Below, in pieces: positions 37,461-48,452 of a DNA stretch of 64,000 nucleotides. The DNA lies in assembly GCA_938743325.2 (NCBI GenBank), contig OW568897.1:186001-250000 (forward strand), in the 5' to 3' direction. Source of the DNA: Pycnococcus provasolii. Its lineage: Eukaryota; Chlorophyta; Pseudoscourfieldiophyceae; Pseudoscourfieldiales; Pycnococcaceae. Position 1 is the first letter of the stretch. The number at the start of each line of letters is the position of its first letter. The translations under genes were made by a program, and so were the position numbers. Below the pieces are notes generated by a model that had not been told where the DNA came from, searched no databases, and saw nothing but the letters and a program-made list of their open reading frames with translations.

Positions 37461-38645
37461 ATGGCGACTCTGCTTCCTGACAACAACAACGTGGACTCGC
37501 GCTCGCACTCCTCGTTTATCGCGCGTCTCGTCGCGTACTGGTCCATGTGCGTCGCAATCGTGTCGCTGTTCGCTCACAAGGCGAATGCTCAACAGCCACC
37601 TCCTCTGGGTGATGGGAATCAGCTATTGTCGAAGCAGCTTCTCAGCCAGTTTGCTCCAGGCAACACCGACATTTGGGGATCCGAAGACGGTGCTCTGTTC
37701 CAGATTGGAAGGAATGCGTCGCTTGGCTTGAGCTACACGTTCCCCACTGGACCGAACGTATCCGCACCCTATCCTGTGATCGTGTATGGCCACGGCTTGG
37801 GCGCAATCTGCGGATTCTACAACGTGCTCTTCGATAATCTAGCTAAGCAGGGAATTGCGACTGTATGTCCCGGCGACGCAGGTGTGGGTGGCATTGTCAG
37901 CGCGTACGAGACGGTCGTTAAGAGCGGTTTCGCTGACCCGAAACGCATGGCGCTCGGTGGGCATAGTCTCGGCCAGAACGCGATCGTCGGTGCTGTACCT
38001 GTCCTGGAGCAGAAAGGATACGAGCCGCGCGCGCTTAGCTTTTCGGCAGGCATGACGTGCATCATGAACATTCCCAACTGTGACGCATCCCGGGTGACGC
38101 AGCCAACATTCTTCGCCATGCCCACGAACGACGTGTCGTCGGGAGGCGGCGTGACTGGCAACAAGGCTTCCGTTTTTGACCGACTCAGCGGGCCTGGAAT
38201 CTTCGCCGCGTATCCCGGAACGCACTACACGCTCACGCCTCTGAGCGTCGCGAATCCAATCCGAGATTCTGTCATTGGGTATACCGTCGCCTTCTACGTA
38301 TGGGCACTCTTCAAGGATGATGAAGAGGGTAGCGACAATCGGAAGCGCGCTCAAGATGCTTGGGAGCTCGTGTGGTCGCCAGCTTCCATGGCCGGCATTC
38401 CGCCGCTCAATAATGCGACGGCGCAGGACAAGGAGGAGGAAGATGCTGGCGGCATACTCAGCATTTTTGGCGGAAGCGCTGCTAACGACGGCGCAAAGGC
38501 TATTGAGATCCCGTCTTCTGATTCGTTCGTCTCCACGGCTCCGACGAGCAAGTGGGACAGCATCTTTGCGAAACGAGTGCCATCTAAACCTGGCAGCATG
38601 CCCACACCAACGGCGGTAGAGTCTGCCTTTGCATTTGCGGGATAA
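37461..38645 (+). CDS. Secreted alpha/beta hydrolase, cutinase/PET-hydrolase-like
   Basis: 394 residues. Residues ~20-45 are a signal peptide/anchor (VAYWSMCVAIVSLF, then ANAQQ). The hydrolase core has PYPVIVYGHGLGAICGFYNV (oxyanion-hole region HG), the nucleophile elbow GGHSLGQNA (~168-176), an Asp-containing loop and the likely catalytic His in GTHYTLTPLS. This arrangement is like cutinase/polyesterase and chlorophyllase-type hydrolases. The C-terminal ~100 residues are acidic/Ser-rich and may be a stalk. Substrate unknown; extracellular lipids, esters or polymers are plausible. A second secreted hydrolase of related fold lies at 50356-51651. Confidence 0.75.
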   Translation: MATLLPDNNNVDSRSHSSFIARLVAYWSMCVAIVSLFAHKANAQQPPPLGDGNQLLSKQLLSQFAPGNTDIWGSEDGALFQIGRNASLGLSYTFPTGPNVSAPYPVIVYGHGLGAICGFYNVLFDNLAKQGIATVCPGDAGVGGIVSAYETVVKSGFADPKRMALGGHSLGQNAIVGAVPVLEQKGYEPRALSFSAGMTCIMNIPNCDASRVTQPTFFAMPTNDVSSGGGVTGNKASVFDRLSGPGIFAAYPGTHYTLTPLSVANPIRDSVIGYTVAFYVWALFKDDEEGSDNRKRAQDAWELVWSPASMAGIPPLNNATAQDKEEEDAGGILSIFGGSAANDGAKAIEIPSSDSFVSTAPTSKWDSIFAKRVPSKPGSMPTPTAVESAFAFAG

Positions 38646-38850
38646 TTCTTTTTCTTCTGATCTTCTCATCGCCATGGCTGATGTGTGAGCTGTCGGTGAT
38701 ATACATGAAATGTTGCGTGAGAAGGACTTTACTTCACTATTTTTTCTTTACTATTTTACTTTACCATTTTTTTTTCTTTACTTCTCTTCAAGTTTACTAC
38801 CTTCGGCAACTACGTGCGAGAAGACATCTCGCTTCTTCCAACTTGTTCTC

Positions 38851-40017
38851 TCACCCCACCTGAACATCTCGTCGTGGCACACCCACCAACAAAACAGCAT
38901 TCGTTTCCTCTTCCGCCACATCCGTTGGATAGTAGTATTCGTATTCGTATTCATCATCTCCGCCCGGCGCTAAGTCGTCGTAGTTGATGTAGTCGAACTC
39001 GTAGCCATAGATGCTGTAGTCCGTCGTCGTCGTCGTCGTCTCAACGGTCTCATCATCATCATCATCATCAGTTGATGTTGTTGACACGGCAGAGAGAAGG
39101 CCTCTCACCCCACCTTGAGGGAAAACTCGTCGTGGCACACCCACCAGTTTGATTGTTGTTGACAACACATCATTCGTTTCCTCTTCCGCCACGTCCTCCT
39201 CTGGCACCAACAACGCATCATTCGTTTCCTCTTCCGCCACATCCTCTGGCTCTGGGACCAACAACACAGCATTCATTTCCTCTTCCGCCACATCCTCTGG
39301 CACCAACAACACAGCAGCATTCATCGTTTTCTCTCCCACCACATCCATTGGATAGTAGTATTCGTATTCGTATTCATCATCTCCGCCCAGCACTACTGGT
39401 ACAAGGTCGTTGTAGTTGTTGTTGTTGTTGTCCGTCGTCGTCGTCTCCTCAACGGTCCTCCGTAGTACAAGGTCGTTGTAGTAGTTGTTGTTGTTGTCCG
39501 TCGTCGTCGTCTCCTCAACGGTCCTCCGTAGTACAAGGTCGTTGTAGTAGTTGTTGTTGTTGTCCGTCGTCGTCGTCTCATCAACGGTCTCATCATCATC
39601 ATCATCAGATGATAATTTTGTCACAGCCTCCTGCTGCGGCTCTTCTGCCGCTACTACGGGCGGCATTCTGTTGGTATAAATCGGTGTCCAAAGCTCCCTA
39701 GGAATGCCTACGAACAGCTCCTCGGCGCCTTCTTCATCAACATCAATCGGCTCAGTCTCAGGAGGATTCTCCAAGTCCATCTCATCCTCGTCGTCATACT
39801 CCTTGCGTTTCTCTGGATCAGTTTCTAACCTATCACGCAAGTCAAGCATCCATGGATTTAGCAAATTCGGCTCATCAACAGCAGTCTGCTGCTGCGCTGA
39901 CGCCAACTTCAATAACGGAGTAGTGTTGTGAAGAAGAGGAAGAGTTGATGTTGTTGTGGGATTAGGACCACCACCACTAAGCAGTAGTAGCAACATCAGC
40001 ATCAGTGTGGTTATCAT
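38851..40017 (-). CDS. Acidic Asn/Thr-rich secreted protein, copy 2
   Basis: 388 residues from the ATG at 40017, chosen because it starts the signal peptide MITTLMLMLLLLLSGGG; the frame extends upstream without homology. It shares the first ~280 residues with the neighbour at 40279-42261: LLNPWMLDLRDRLETDPEKR, acidic blocks, VGIPRELWTPIYTNR, a TTTTDNNNNYYNDLV repeat and DDEYEYEYYYP. The C-terminal helical domain of the neighbour is absent; instead it repeats the acidic/DDEYEYEYYYP part and ends VGVPRRDVQVG. Highly acidic and Asn/Tyr-rich, perhaps a Ca2+-binding wall or matrix protein (inference). No known family. Confidence 0.65.
   Translation of the reverse strand: MITTLMLMLLLLLSGGGPNPTTTSTLPLLHNTTPLLKLASAQQQTAVDEPNLLNPWMLDLRDRLETDPEKRKEYDDEDEMDLENPPETEPIDVDEEGAEELFVGIPRELWTPIYTNRMPPVVAAEEPQQEAVTKLSSDDDDDETVDETTTTDNNNNYYNDLVLRRTVEETTTTDNNNNYYNDLVLRRTVEETTTTDNNNNNYNDLVPVVLGGDDEYEYEYYYPMDVVGEKTMNAAVLLVPEDVAEEEMNAVLLVPEPEDVAEEETNDALLVPEEDVAEEETNDVLSTTIKLVGVPRRVFPQGGVRGLLSAVSTTSTDDDDDDETVETTTTTTDYSIYGYEFDYINYDDLAPGGDDEYEYEYYYPTDVAEEETNAVLLVGVPRRDVQVG
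39399..39596 (-). repeat. Three 66-bp in-frame tandem repeats
   Basis: Three near-identical 66-bp units, each encoding 22 residues (TVEETTTTDNNNNYYNDLV plus three more). The paralogous gene has only one unit (around 41757-41822), so the number varies within this window. Confidence 0.9.
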
Positions 40018-40278
40018 GATCACTAATGGCGAATGTGAAATGCAATAGTGGTTCTTATGGGCAGGAGGGGTCCTCGAGGGAAGCCAGGGTTCATCAAAAT
40101 TTGAGGTCCAAGATTCGACGTTAACGGTGTGTTTGCGCAACCACGTTTAGCTTGCGCAAACACACACACCGGCACCGGACCCCCTGTTGAAATCACCTTT
40201 CACAGTGGGTTTTACGTGTTCGTTCGGGGATCAATCGGGGATTGATGATCCTGGATGCAATTAGATTTCGGGGTTTAC
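40018..40278. other. Spacer between tandem paralogues
   Basis: 261 bp. The part next to 40017 resembles the region upstream of 42261 (both contain AATGGCGAATGTGA), so the duplication included some promoter sequence. Confidence 0.5.
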
Positions 40279-42261
40279 TTACGGAGTTTGGACAACTGGT
40301 GTCTCTAGACAATCGATTGCCGTAGTCAAACGACGCGAGCCTTCCACATCCATCACTCCCATCACCTGACCAACCACAGGAATGGCAGCAAGTAAGTCAT
40401 CCTCCGGTAAGGACATGACCGAACGCAACATCGTGAGTGTTGCATCCATCGCAGCCTCCTGCGTTTCCCTCGGCAGTGACGAGAACTGCGCTCCTTCGCC
40501 CTCGAACATGCGAGGCAGTGCGGCAACAAGTGGCTGGATCGCGTCTCCGTCGAGCGAATCGATCATCGGCTCAAAGACTTCGCTCCAGACACGTGAAAAC
40601 ATCTCTCCGTCATGCTGTTCGACGAAATCCACCAATCCAACGAAGAAGGCATCAACCACGCTCGGCTCAAGATCAATCGCGGCAATTGTCGTCATCATCC
40701 GCACGACCTGGTCGCGCTGCTCAGGTTGCAGTTGGTTGAGAGTCTCAAGCATCATGGGAATCATTCCCTGCAGAGCCTCGGAGAGTTGACGTGCTTCATC
40801 AACCGTGTACGTCGGCACGTAAGGTCGTATGGTCGCCTGAATCACGAGAGGTGAGAGCATGCTGTTGAGGAAGATCGGGTTCGCGACGAGTGGATTCGTG
40901 GTGGCTCCAAGAAGGAACGACGTGACCCCATCCGGAATCGTGATACTCGGCGCGATCGTCTCAGCGATGTTCTCTCGCATGGCTGGATCTCGCAGACGAA
41001 GGAGCAAGGGACGTGCGGCATCGTAAAGCCGAGTAATCGCCTCGCCATCAATGAGATCACCACTTAGTGACTGAGCGAGAGTGAGCGAGTCGGTCAGGAT
41101 CGACATCGGAAATTCATCGGCAATGGAGTCGAGCGCAGAGACCATCCCGATTCCTCGGTCCATATTTGTCGCCATTTCAGTTGACACTCCACCCTCACGC
41201 ACGAGCGGCTCCATCGCTCGCAGGATGGCGACCACTGCTCTCGGCTCTTCGACAAGAATCGGCTGCATACTGCTCATCATCATCAGCATTGCCTCCGTAA
41301 CATTTGTGTAGGTGTTTTTTGTGATGTTGTTGGTGCTTTGGACGGATGCGCGCAGCATCGCTGAGAGTCCCGGCAGCACATCCTCGTTGTCAATTGCGAC
41401 CTGTCCATCGGTAACGTTGTAGATGGTTGCGTTCCATCGCTGGAGGTTGGTGGTGAATTTGCTGCGTTGATCCAGAAACGCGCAAGATGTTGGCACACCC
41501 ACCAGTTTGATTGTTGTTGACAACATATCATTCGTTTCCTCTTCCGCCACGTCCTCCTCTGGCACCAACAACGCATCATTCGTTTCCTCTTCCGCCAAAT
41601 CCTCTGGCTCTGGGACCAACAACACAGCATTCATTTCCTCTTCCGCCACATCCTCTGGCACCAACAACACAGCAGCATTCGATTTCTCTCCCACCACATC
41701 CATTGGATAGTAGTATTCGTATTCGTATTCATCATCTCCGCCCAGCACTACTGGTACAAGGTCGTTGTAGTTGTTGTTGTTGTTGTCCGTCGTCGTCGTC
41801 TCATCAACGGTCTCATCATCATCATCAGATGCTGATGATTTTGTCTCCCTCTCCTCCTGCTGCGGTTCTTCTGCCGCTACTACGGGCGGCATCATTCTGT
41901 TGGTATAAATTGGTGTCCAAAGCTCCCTAGGAATGCCTACGAACAGCTCCTCCGCGCCTTCTTCATCAACATCAATCGGCTCAGTCTCAGGAGGATTCTC
42001 CAAGTCCATCTCATCCTCATCGTCATACTCCTTGCGTTCCTCTGGATCAGTTGCTAACCTATCACGCAAGTCAAGCATCCATGGATTTAGCAAATTCGGC
42101 GCAACAGCAGTCTGCTGCTGCGCTGACGCCAACTTCAATAACGGAGTAGTGTTGTGAAGAAGAGGAAGAGTTGATGTTGTTGGATTAGTAGGACCACCAC
42201 CACTTAGCAGTAGTAGCAACACCATCATCAGCATCAGCGTGGTGCCGTTGGTGGTTATCAT
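40279..42261 (-). CDS. Acidic secreted protein with C-terminal helical domain, copy 1
   Basis: 660 residues from the ATG at 42261. Signal peptide MITTNGTTLMLMMVLLLLLS. Residues ~40-280 are acidic low complexity, shared with copy 2. After VGVPTSCAFLDQRSKFTTNL comes a ~380-residue, mostly alpha-helical domain with regular short helices (VVAILRAMEPLVREGG, ALQGMIPMMLETLNQLQPEQ, QPLVAALPRMFEGEG). Several N-glycosylation sites (WNATIYNVT, NNITKNTYTNVT) fit a secreted HEAT-like domain. It ends with a Cys in DCLETPVVQTP. No family recognised. Confidence 0.7.
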   Translation of the reverse strand: MITTNGTTLMLMMVLLLLLSGGGPTNPTTSTLPLLHNTTPLLKLASAQQQTAVAPNLLNPWMLDLRDRLATDPEERKEYDDEDEMDLENPPETEPIDVDEEGAEELFVGIPRELWTPIYTNRMMPPVVAAEEPQQEERETKSSASDDDDETVDETTTTDNNNNNYNDLVPVVLGGDDEYEYEYYYPMDVVGEKSNAAVLLVPEDVAEEEMNAVLLVPEPEDLAEEETNDALLVPEEDVAEEETNDMLSTTIKLVGVPTSCAFLDQRSKFTTNLQRWNATIYNVTDGQVAIDNEDVLPGLSAMLRASVQSTNNITKNTYTNVTEAMLMMMSSMQPILVEEPRAVVAILRAMEPLVREGGVSTEMATNMDRGIGMVSALDSIADEFPMSILTDSLTLAQSLSGDLIDGEAITRLYDAARPLLLRLRDPAMRENIAETIAPSITIPDGVTSFLLGATTNPLVANPIFLNSMLSPLVIQATIRPYVPTYTVDEARQLSEALQGMIPMMLETLNQLQPEQRDQVVRMMTTIAAIDLEPSVVDAFFVGLVDFVEQHDGEMFSRVWSEVFEPMIDSLDGDAIQPLVAALPRMFEGEGAQFSSLPRETQEAAMDATLTMLRSVMSLPEDDLLAAIPVVGQVMGVMDVEGSRRLTTAIDCLETPVVQTP

Positions 42262-42633
42262 GATGATCAATAATGGCGAATGTGATTGTGCAATCCATGG
42301 TTATGGGCGGCTGGGCGCAGGCAGGGGAGTTCCATCTTATGGGAAGGAGTTGTAGGATTCAACGAAAAACAAATTATCCCCTGGGGCGCCAGACATCATA
42401 TTTCGGGCGGTTTTCCATTTGGTCCAGCTTCCCGACCATAAAAAATGCCCGAAATTACATATCAATCTTTGGATGAATGTGTTCCCAAGAGACACATTTA
42501 CGATACAAAATACGTTTACACCAATACGATGCGTACATTACGCGATAACGCGTGTTGAAGTGGGTTCTATATATATAGTACCCGGAGGTGAAAATTCATA
42601 TACCTCGTGGAACAAGAGGAAATCTACTCAGCC
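42262..42633. other. Intergenic region upstream of the secreted gene pair
   Basis: 372 bp with the promoter of copy 1. A TATATATATAG stretch at ~42570 could be a TATA-type element for a plus-strand transcript. Nothing else is recognised. Confidence 0.35.
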
Positions 42634-42963
42634 ATGCTTTTGTGCTCTTGCCTGGGGGCTGGGGGGGATGCAAGTCAGGAGCGTGCGCTTGCCGCATTCG
42701 CGGAGGCGAAAAACTCCCTACGCAAACTCGGAGCGAATGGCGAAGGAGAGCGACGGAGAATGGGTGTAAGTGCAGCATTCGTCATTAGCACGGACCTGCA
42801 GCCCGCATCACTAACGGAAGTGCGTGCACACCTCGATGCACACGACTCTTGGCACGAAAACATTTTTCGTCAAGAGGGAGGATTGCGTGCCGCCGATGAG
42901 AAGGTTTCATCCCCGGTGATCGCGCGCCCAATTCTACCTCGCTCAAAATCAGCGCTCGCTTGA
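42634..42963 (+). CDS. Small hypothetical ORF
   Basis: 109 residues from the ATG at 42634, starting MLLCSCLGAGGDASQERALA. Composition is protein-like (VSAAFVISTDLQPASLTEV, AHLDAHDSWHENIFRQEGG), but no domain is recognised. An AT-rich TATA-like stretch lies ~60 bp upstream. It could be a real small gene or chance. Confidence 0.3.
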   Translation: MLLCSCLGAGGDASQERALAAFAEAKNSLRKLGANGEGERRRMGVSAAFVISTDLQPASLTEVRAHLDAHDSWHENIFRQEGGLRAADEKVSSPVIARPILPRSKSALA

Positions 42964-43109
42964 CCGGTAAGCATCAAAACGCTTTGACGGAAAGGAGTTC
43001 GTTTGTACCAAATACTGTATTTGTTTTTTGTTTTGAATTACTCTTTGAAATGGAAATCTCAAATCCTTTCCCCGCACGAATGTGAACACTAAGGTTTTCC
43101 ATGAGAAGC

Positions 43110-46100
43110 TCATTTCGCGCCATCGAGTGGACCGAAGTATTTGCCCTCTGCGTCGAGAGCGCCCCACTTCGGAGGGGGTGCGCGTGTGAGCTCCTTGCGC
43201 TTCGCGAAGGTGTCCTGGTCGACATCGTAGACGCGCTGCAATTCGCGACTGTCCTGCATTGTGTCATCTTTGTTAACACCGATCGTGCGCCACTGAAATG
43301 CCGCACGATCATGCCCGCCTGCAGTGAAGACGTAACGATCGTCGGCGGAAAACACCCCGTTTGTGACATGGCTGGAGTGACCGCGGAAGAGACGATATGG
43401 TGCATCATCCGCAACACAAGGAAAGTTAAACAGGCGTACTCCACCAAAATCGTCGCACGTCAACACGTACTCTTGACTGTTGCTTCGGCACACGCTATTC
43501 ACATCGTCGTTTCCTGCTCCATCCGCCCAGATGCCCATAACCTCGAAACCAAGTTTGGATGTCCACGTCGACCACGACGTATCGCGCTGATTTTCCGTAA
43601 TCTGCTTACCAGTCACAGGGTCCCAAAACAAAATTTCTCTGCCGTTGCAATTCGACTGGATTATTGTCTTACCTCGGAGATGAGGCGGAGCCGTGAGAGG
43701 GAGCGAAAAGTCGATGCAGCATACTGTTGCGCTGTGACCACGCATCTTGTACAAATGCTGATAACCGCCGGGATAGCCTGCTGCTTTCCAAACGTTATCG
43801 TCCCACTGTTCGTTCACGTTGGGATACCTGACCACCTTGCCGTTAGAGGACCGGAAACCTGTGTCGTATATATCTACCGTCAAATCGTGGCCGGAAGTGG
43901 CGAGAATGCGATTGTTCGGACTGTAACGAATTTCGTCGATGCCGTACTCGCACTTCTTCATGGACTCGAGTGGGCGCAGTGTGCATCGTCCTTCAGCATC
44001 CATCGACTCAAGAATCTTAAGTCTTCCGAATTTCCCACCAACAGCGAGATGCTTGCCACACTGCGAGAATGCACACGCTCTGGCGATGAACCCCACCTGG
44101 CACGTGGAGGTCATGTCGCGTTTTTCGGCATTCCACACGAATACGCGGTCGCTCTCACATGCAGTCGCCCAAATACTTGGCATGCGTGGGTGAGCACAAA
44201 CCCCATACAGATCCGCCATGTGACCGTAGACAATTACGCGCCGTTGTCCACCACCGAGTTGCCAGACATCGCAGGAAGTTGTGCCTGCCACAAAGACGTC
44301 GCTTCCGGGAAGGCAGTCCAAGCCAGCAAAGCGTACGCTTGGTTCCGACTTGTAAGGACTTTTGATCAGCACCTCATTTCCAGGAATCTTTCGCATCTTA
44401 ACCGCACCGCGACCAAGAGCAACCGTGCTATGTCCCACAAGGCTTGCGTCTGTAGACCCTAGTTGGCCATCATTTACCGTTCGCTCGGCTCCCGGCGCAC
44501 TCATCCAGGGCTCATCTGGAACGGTCTGCGTGACATCCCATGTATGTACACGCGAGTCTGCGCCTGCACTAAGCAAAGTTTTCTCATCGCTGCGCAAGCG
44601 AAGGGAGCGCACGCCACCAAAGCTCATCGTGCCATCGGGCAACGCAATTTGCGGGCCGCGCTCGTGAGCTGCAACCGTGCGCATGAGCAAAGGCGTGAAG
44701 GGAGGTTCCTGCGAACGCAGCCATATGCCAACACGCCCATTCGGAAATCCAGTCAGCACGACGGTTGATGTGACCTGTTGAAACCAGTTAGCACCACCAG
44801 GCATATCACCGACATAACGTTCACCGACTACGCGAGTTCGTTCATTCTTGTCCCGAACAAATGCAACCACCTTGCCCGAATGTGTCACTTTGGCATTGCC
44901 CTGGTTGAACACTTTCCCAGTCTCCGGATCAGTGATCTGCTGTCGGAAACGGAGAACTGCTCCACTCTCTCGATCCTTGAATGTTAGTCCAATCGGGTCC
45001 CGCATGAATGTGCAGCTGAGAACGTTGTCCACCTGCGTCGGGCCAAAGCTTCCTTGAGCCTGCTCAAACATTCGCGTTTGGGCATTGACGTTCCACCACT
45101 TGATGTGCTTCATCCCGTACGTGACAAATTCGTCGCGCCTGTATGGGTTCCAAACAACGCCGTAGATCTGTGGCGGAGCACCCTTATGACCAGCCATCAC
45201 GTTGCCGCCGTTCAGCAGCTGGTATGATCCGTCATCACCTCGCTTCCACGCGTTTTTCGCCGCCTCTAGGTTTGCCGGCGGTGCCGCACCGCCGTGCGCA
45301 TCCAATTCCCTTGCAGACGATGCAAACTTCATCTCCTGCTCAGCGAGCGAGCTTTCAATGTCAAGGTCCTTGCGGGGCATCTTTGCACCTGATGGCGTCG
45401 CCGAGCCATATCGCTCGACTTTCTTCTCCACTTCATTCCACCCGCAGCAGGCGACTTGTTTCTGCATGCTTGGGTTGTAAACACCAGGTGCTGCTCCGCC
45501 AGGGGGAGGATTGCCGACCGATACTGCATGTGCCGCGGAGCATGGTGGGTAAGGTGCATTCCAGTAGAATCCGGTGGGACTAGCATCAAGCATAGACAGC
45601 TTCTTCTCTGGGCCATATGACCAACCCGAAACGAGCTTGTCATTCATCGCGCTCTTTGGCGTCTTCATCCAGCGCCAAAGGAACATGCTGTGTTCGTTAT
45701 CGCTTCCCACCGTGACAAGGCGCTGTCCATTGTCATGCGGATCAAAAGCAGCTGCGATGATTCCACGAGTGTAGTATGGATGGTCGATGCGCTGAAGCTG
45801 ACGCATGTCGACGCTGTCGTCCGCCTCGGAGGTTGTGGAGTCCCACACGCAAATGCACGGGACCTCCTCGGGCCCCACCGCCTTCGTCTGACCTGTGCAA
45901 ACCCACTTGCGATTTGGGTGCATTGCAATGCACAGCACATCGTCGTTGTGGCCGTAAAAGAATCGCTGCCGATTCGTGTTTGGGTTGTGCACGACGCCGA
46001 GCATGGCTGTGAAGTACACGATGTTGCCCTCCGTGTTGTAGAAGATATTGTTCGCGTAGCTGTTGAGTCCTGAGTACCCGTGCACGTGCTCGAGACGCAT

Positions 46101-47551
46101 CGTCGCCGTGGGCATCTTCGACGAGCGATGCGCCATTTCCGGATCAAAGTCGCTCGGCGGCAGGACGCCGTTGATGCTCTTTTGGTACAGAATCTTGCCG
46201 TCGAATTCCGGATCGTCGTGATCGCCAAAGCCATGCCTGCCCTTCGCCTTCTGGTTCATGATCGGCTCCATGCCGAGCAGCCGAGCGGGCTTGGTGAACA
46301 GAGTGTTGCAGAAGACATCGTACGGAAGGTAGCCATCGACGTCGTATCCATACTTGACAAAGATCGCCGCGGCGTGCGCCTCGGTGCACCCGACGTGCAC
46401 GTTTCCGCGTTCGTCGACGGACGTGTAGAAGGCGAGCTTCTCCTTACCCGGCGGCGATCGCTTCACCACCTCCTTGCCAGTCTTGTAGTCCGTCGCGATC
46501 TCACCGCAAATCCACTCACCCGTGGCTGGGTCCTGCACCTTGACGCGACGCATGAGAAGGCGTTCGCTTGGCTGCGGCAGTCCGCTCGCCGCTCGAGACG
46601 CGGCGGCGTCGTCCCACTTCACAGGTTCGTTCCAGACCTCGCAGAACTCGGGAACGGAGATGTTGCCCAGTCCACGATGATCGCGTAACTTGAATCTGCG
46701 CATGAGCCAGAACTTCGCGGACATGGCTGGAGCCTGGGCAGATGCGTTAGCCGCTGCGGCGTGCCTCTCGATGGAGTGTCTCATCTCGTCCTCGATTTCG
46801 AGCCTTTCGGCGCGAATGCGCCTCTCGGAATCCAGCACAGGCCTTCCATCGTGCCAAGCGAACCCACCAAGCGACTCGCGAACCACCTCGAGGCTTGTAC
46901 GCACGTTGAGAGGCTCGTCGTTGTCGGCGACGACGACGTCCGTGCCGTCGCGCTTCGCGCCCTTTCCTTGCGCCGACCCACCAGGCAAGGGTGCTGAATG
47001 TCTGAGTTTCGCGACGCGTTCGCGCTGTCGGTTGTACGCGTCCCTGCCAACCTTGCCGTGCACACCTGGGCTCCAGTGCGCGGGGAGGTCAACGAGGTCG
47101 CGTCCAACGCGTCCGTAGAAGTCCCTGAAAAGTTTTCGAGATGTTAAGGAAACATGGTTGGATTGGTTGATTAGTCAGAGTCGTCGTCTTTCGAACGAAA
47201 ATGCTCAGAGGTTAGAATAGCAGAGCATACGTACTTCTCGAGGTAGTGCTTTTTCTTGGCGACACGCAGCATGGTTGCCTTTTCGGTTGCGCTGAGCGGC
47301 TGACGCGGCGGTTGTTCGGCCAATACGGGGTAGGTCCTTTTGTGCGTCGCGAGTATGTCGAGTCGCTTGAGCGGGTCCGCGGCGTCGGCCAGGGACGACG
47401 GCGCCGACGCTCGCGCTGCGGGTGGCGGCCTGACTGCGTTAGGCTTAGGCGTCACGTACTTCGCCGCGGCGTTCGCCCCTCCTGACGGCCCCGCCTGTGC
47501 TGACACGGCCGGCTCGGCGGACGGCCTCGGCGGCGGCAGGGAGTGCTCCAT
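43110..47551 (-). CDS. EMAP-like WD40 protein with EF-hand region (two exons)
   Basis: CDS is complement(join(43110..47124,47235..47551)), 1443 residues. Exon 1 (105 codons + 2 bases) ends HYLE with donor GTACGT; exon 2 restores the frame as KDFYGRVGRDLVDLPAHWSP; the 110-bp intron has acceptor TTTCAG. An EF-hand-like pair is seen (loop YDVDGYLPYDVF at ~367). WD40 arrays typical of EMAP/EML follow: YGHNDDVLCIAMHPNRKWVC with TGQ, VCAHPRMPSIWATACESDRV, AFSQCGKHLAVGGKFGRLKI and HSSHVTNGVFSADDRYVFTA. Total length fits two tandem propellers or more. EMAPs bind microtubules; the EF-hand + EMAP combination is found in ciliary proteins. Function in axonemal microtubules is inferred. Confidence 0.85.
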
Positions 47552-48452
47552 TGCTCAGTGCTCAGTGCTCGACGAAACGTTACAAAGTGGCACGACAGGC
47601 GAACGAATGGCGGTTCCACGACGGGTCAAAGGAATGATTCGACCCGAGGAGGAGAACAGTGGGGAGGGGGACTAAACTTATCGTAGAGAGCGTCGTCAAC
47701 GACCTCGGATGTCTGAGGGGTGGAGACGAACGACCGGGAAGGGAAGAGCGTTGACTGCTTTGACTGCTTCTGGTCAATGCCTTTCTCCCAACAACAATTC
47801 TTATCATTACCATGGAGGTGACGAGCGGGGGAAGAAACAGGTCAGCATTATTCCTTCCTTCATACCTCTAAACCTTTATTTCATGGGTGGCCCCCCCCAC
47901 TTCTTTTTGCCACCTTGGGAAATCTCATCTCCCCTTGACCCCTTGCTTTTGCATCCCCTGTTACAGTATTTCCTTCCTGCGCGTCGTCTTGCCCAAGTTC
48001 CTGCGCTTCGTCTTGCCCAAGTTCCTGCGCTTCGTCTTGCCCAAGTTGTTACCAGTCAATAGCACCTCCCACCCCCGGTTTTCCCCCCTAGGGCCCTCCC
48101 TTGCAACGGTCACATCAGAATTCAGAGGAGGCAATAATAGGGCAATTCCGCACTCCCTCGGCACTCCTCCACTCGCACCTCTCCCAGGCACCTCTGCCAG
48201 GGGCTCTCTCTGGCCTGTGTAGAACTATTATAGAGGGTTTAAGCGGGATACGCGCTTGAACGCATGATGGTCTGATGGTCCCTTCCTGCAGTGCCAAAAG
48301 GGACTTCTACTCTACGGAGCAAGGAAGGGTGCCGCGTTTTTCTCTTCTCTTCTCTTGGCTTGGTGTAGGGTAATAATAAGGGCTGATCATCACGCCGATC
48401 TTCTCAGCACGTACGTCTTTCCTACGAGAGTGTGTCTCGCAAAGAGGGGACG
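47552..48452. other. Divergent intergenic region, EMAP-like / PDI
   Basis: About 900 bp without a credible gene. Contains a 24-bp minisatellite (listed) and C/T-rich stretches. Confidence 0.4.
47983..48049 (+). repeat. 24-bp minisatellite, ~2.8 copies
   Basis: Unit CGTCTTGCCCAAGTTCCTGC plus GCTT, repeated almost perfectly; the last copy ends in CAAGTTG. Confidence 0.9.

Noticed and set aside
43101-44462. Plus-strand 453-codon frame opposite the EMAP-like gene
   Set aside because: It is antisense to WD40 repeats and has no recognisable domain.
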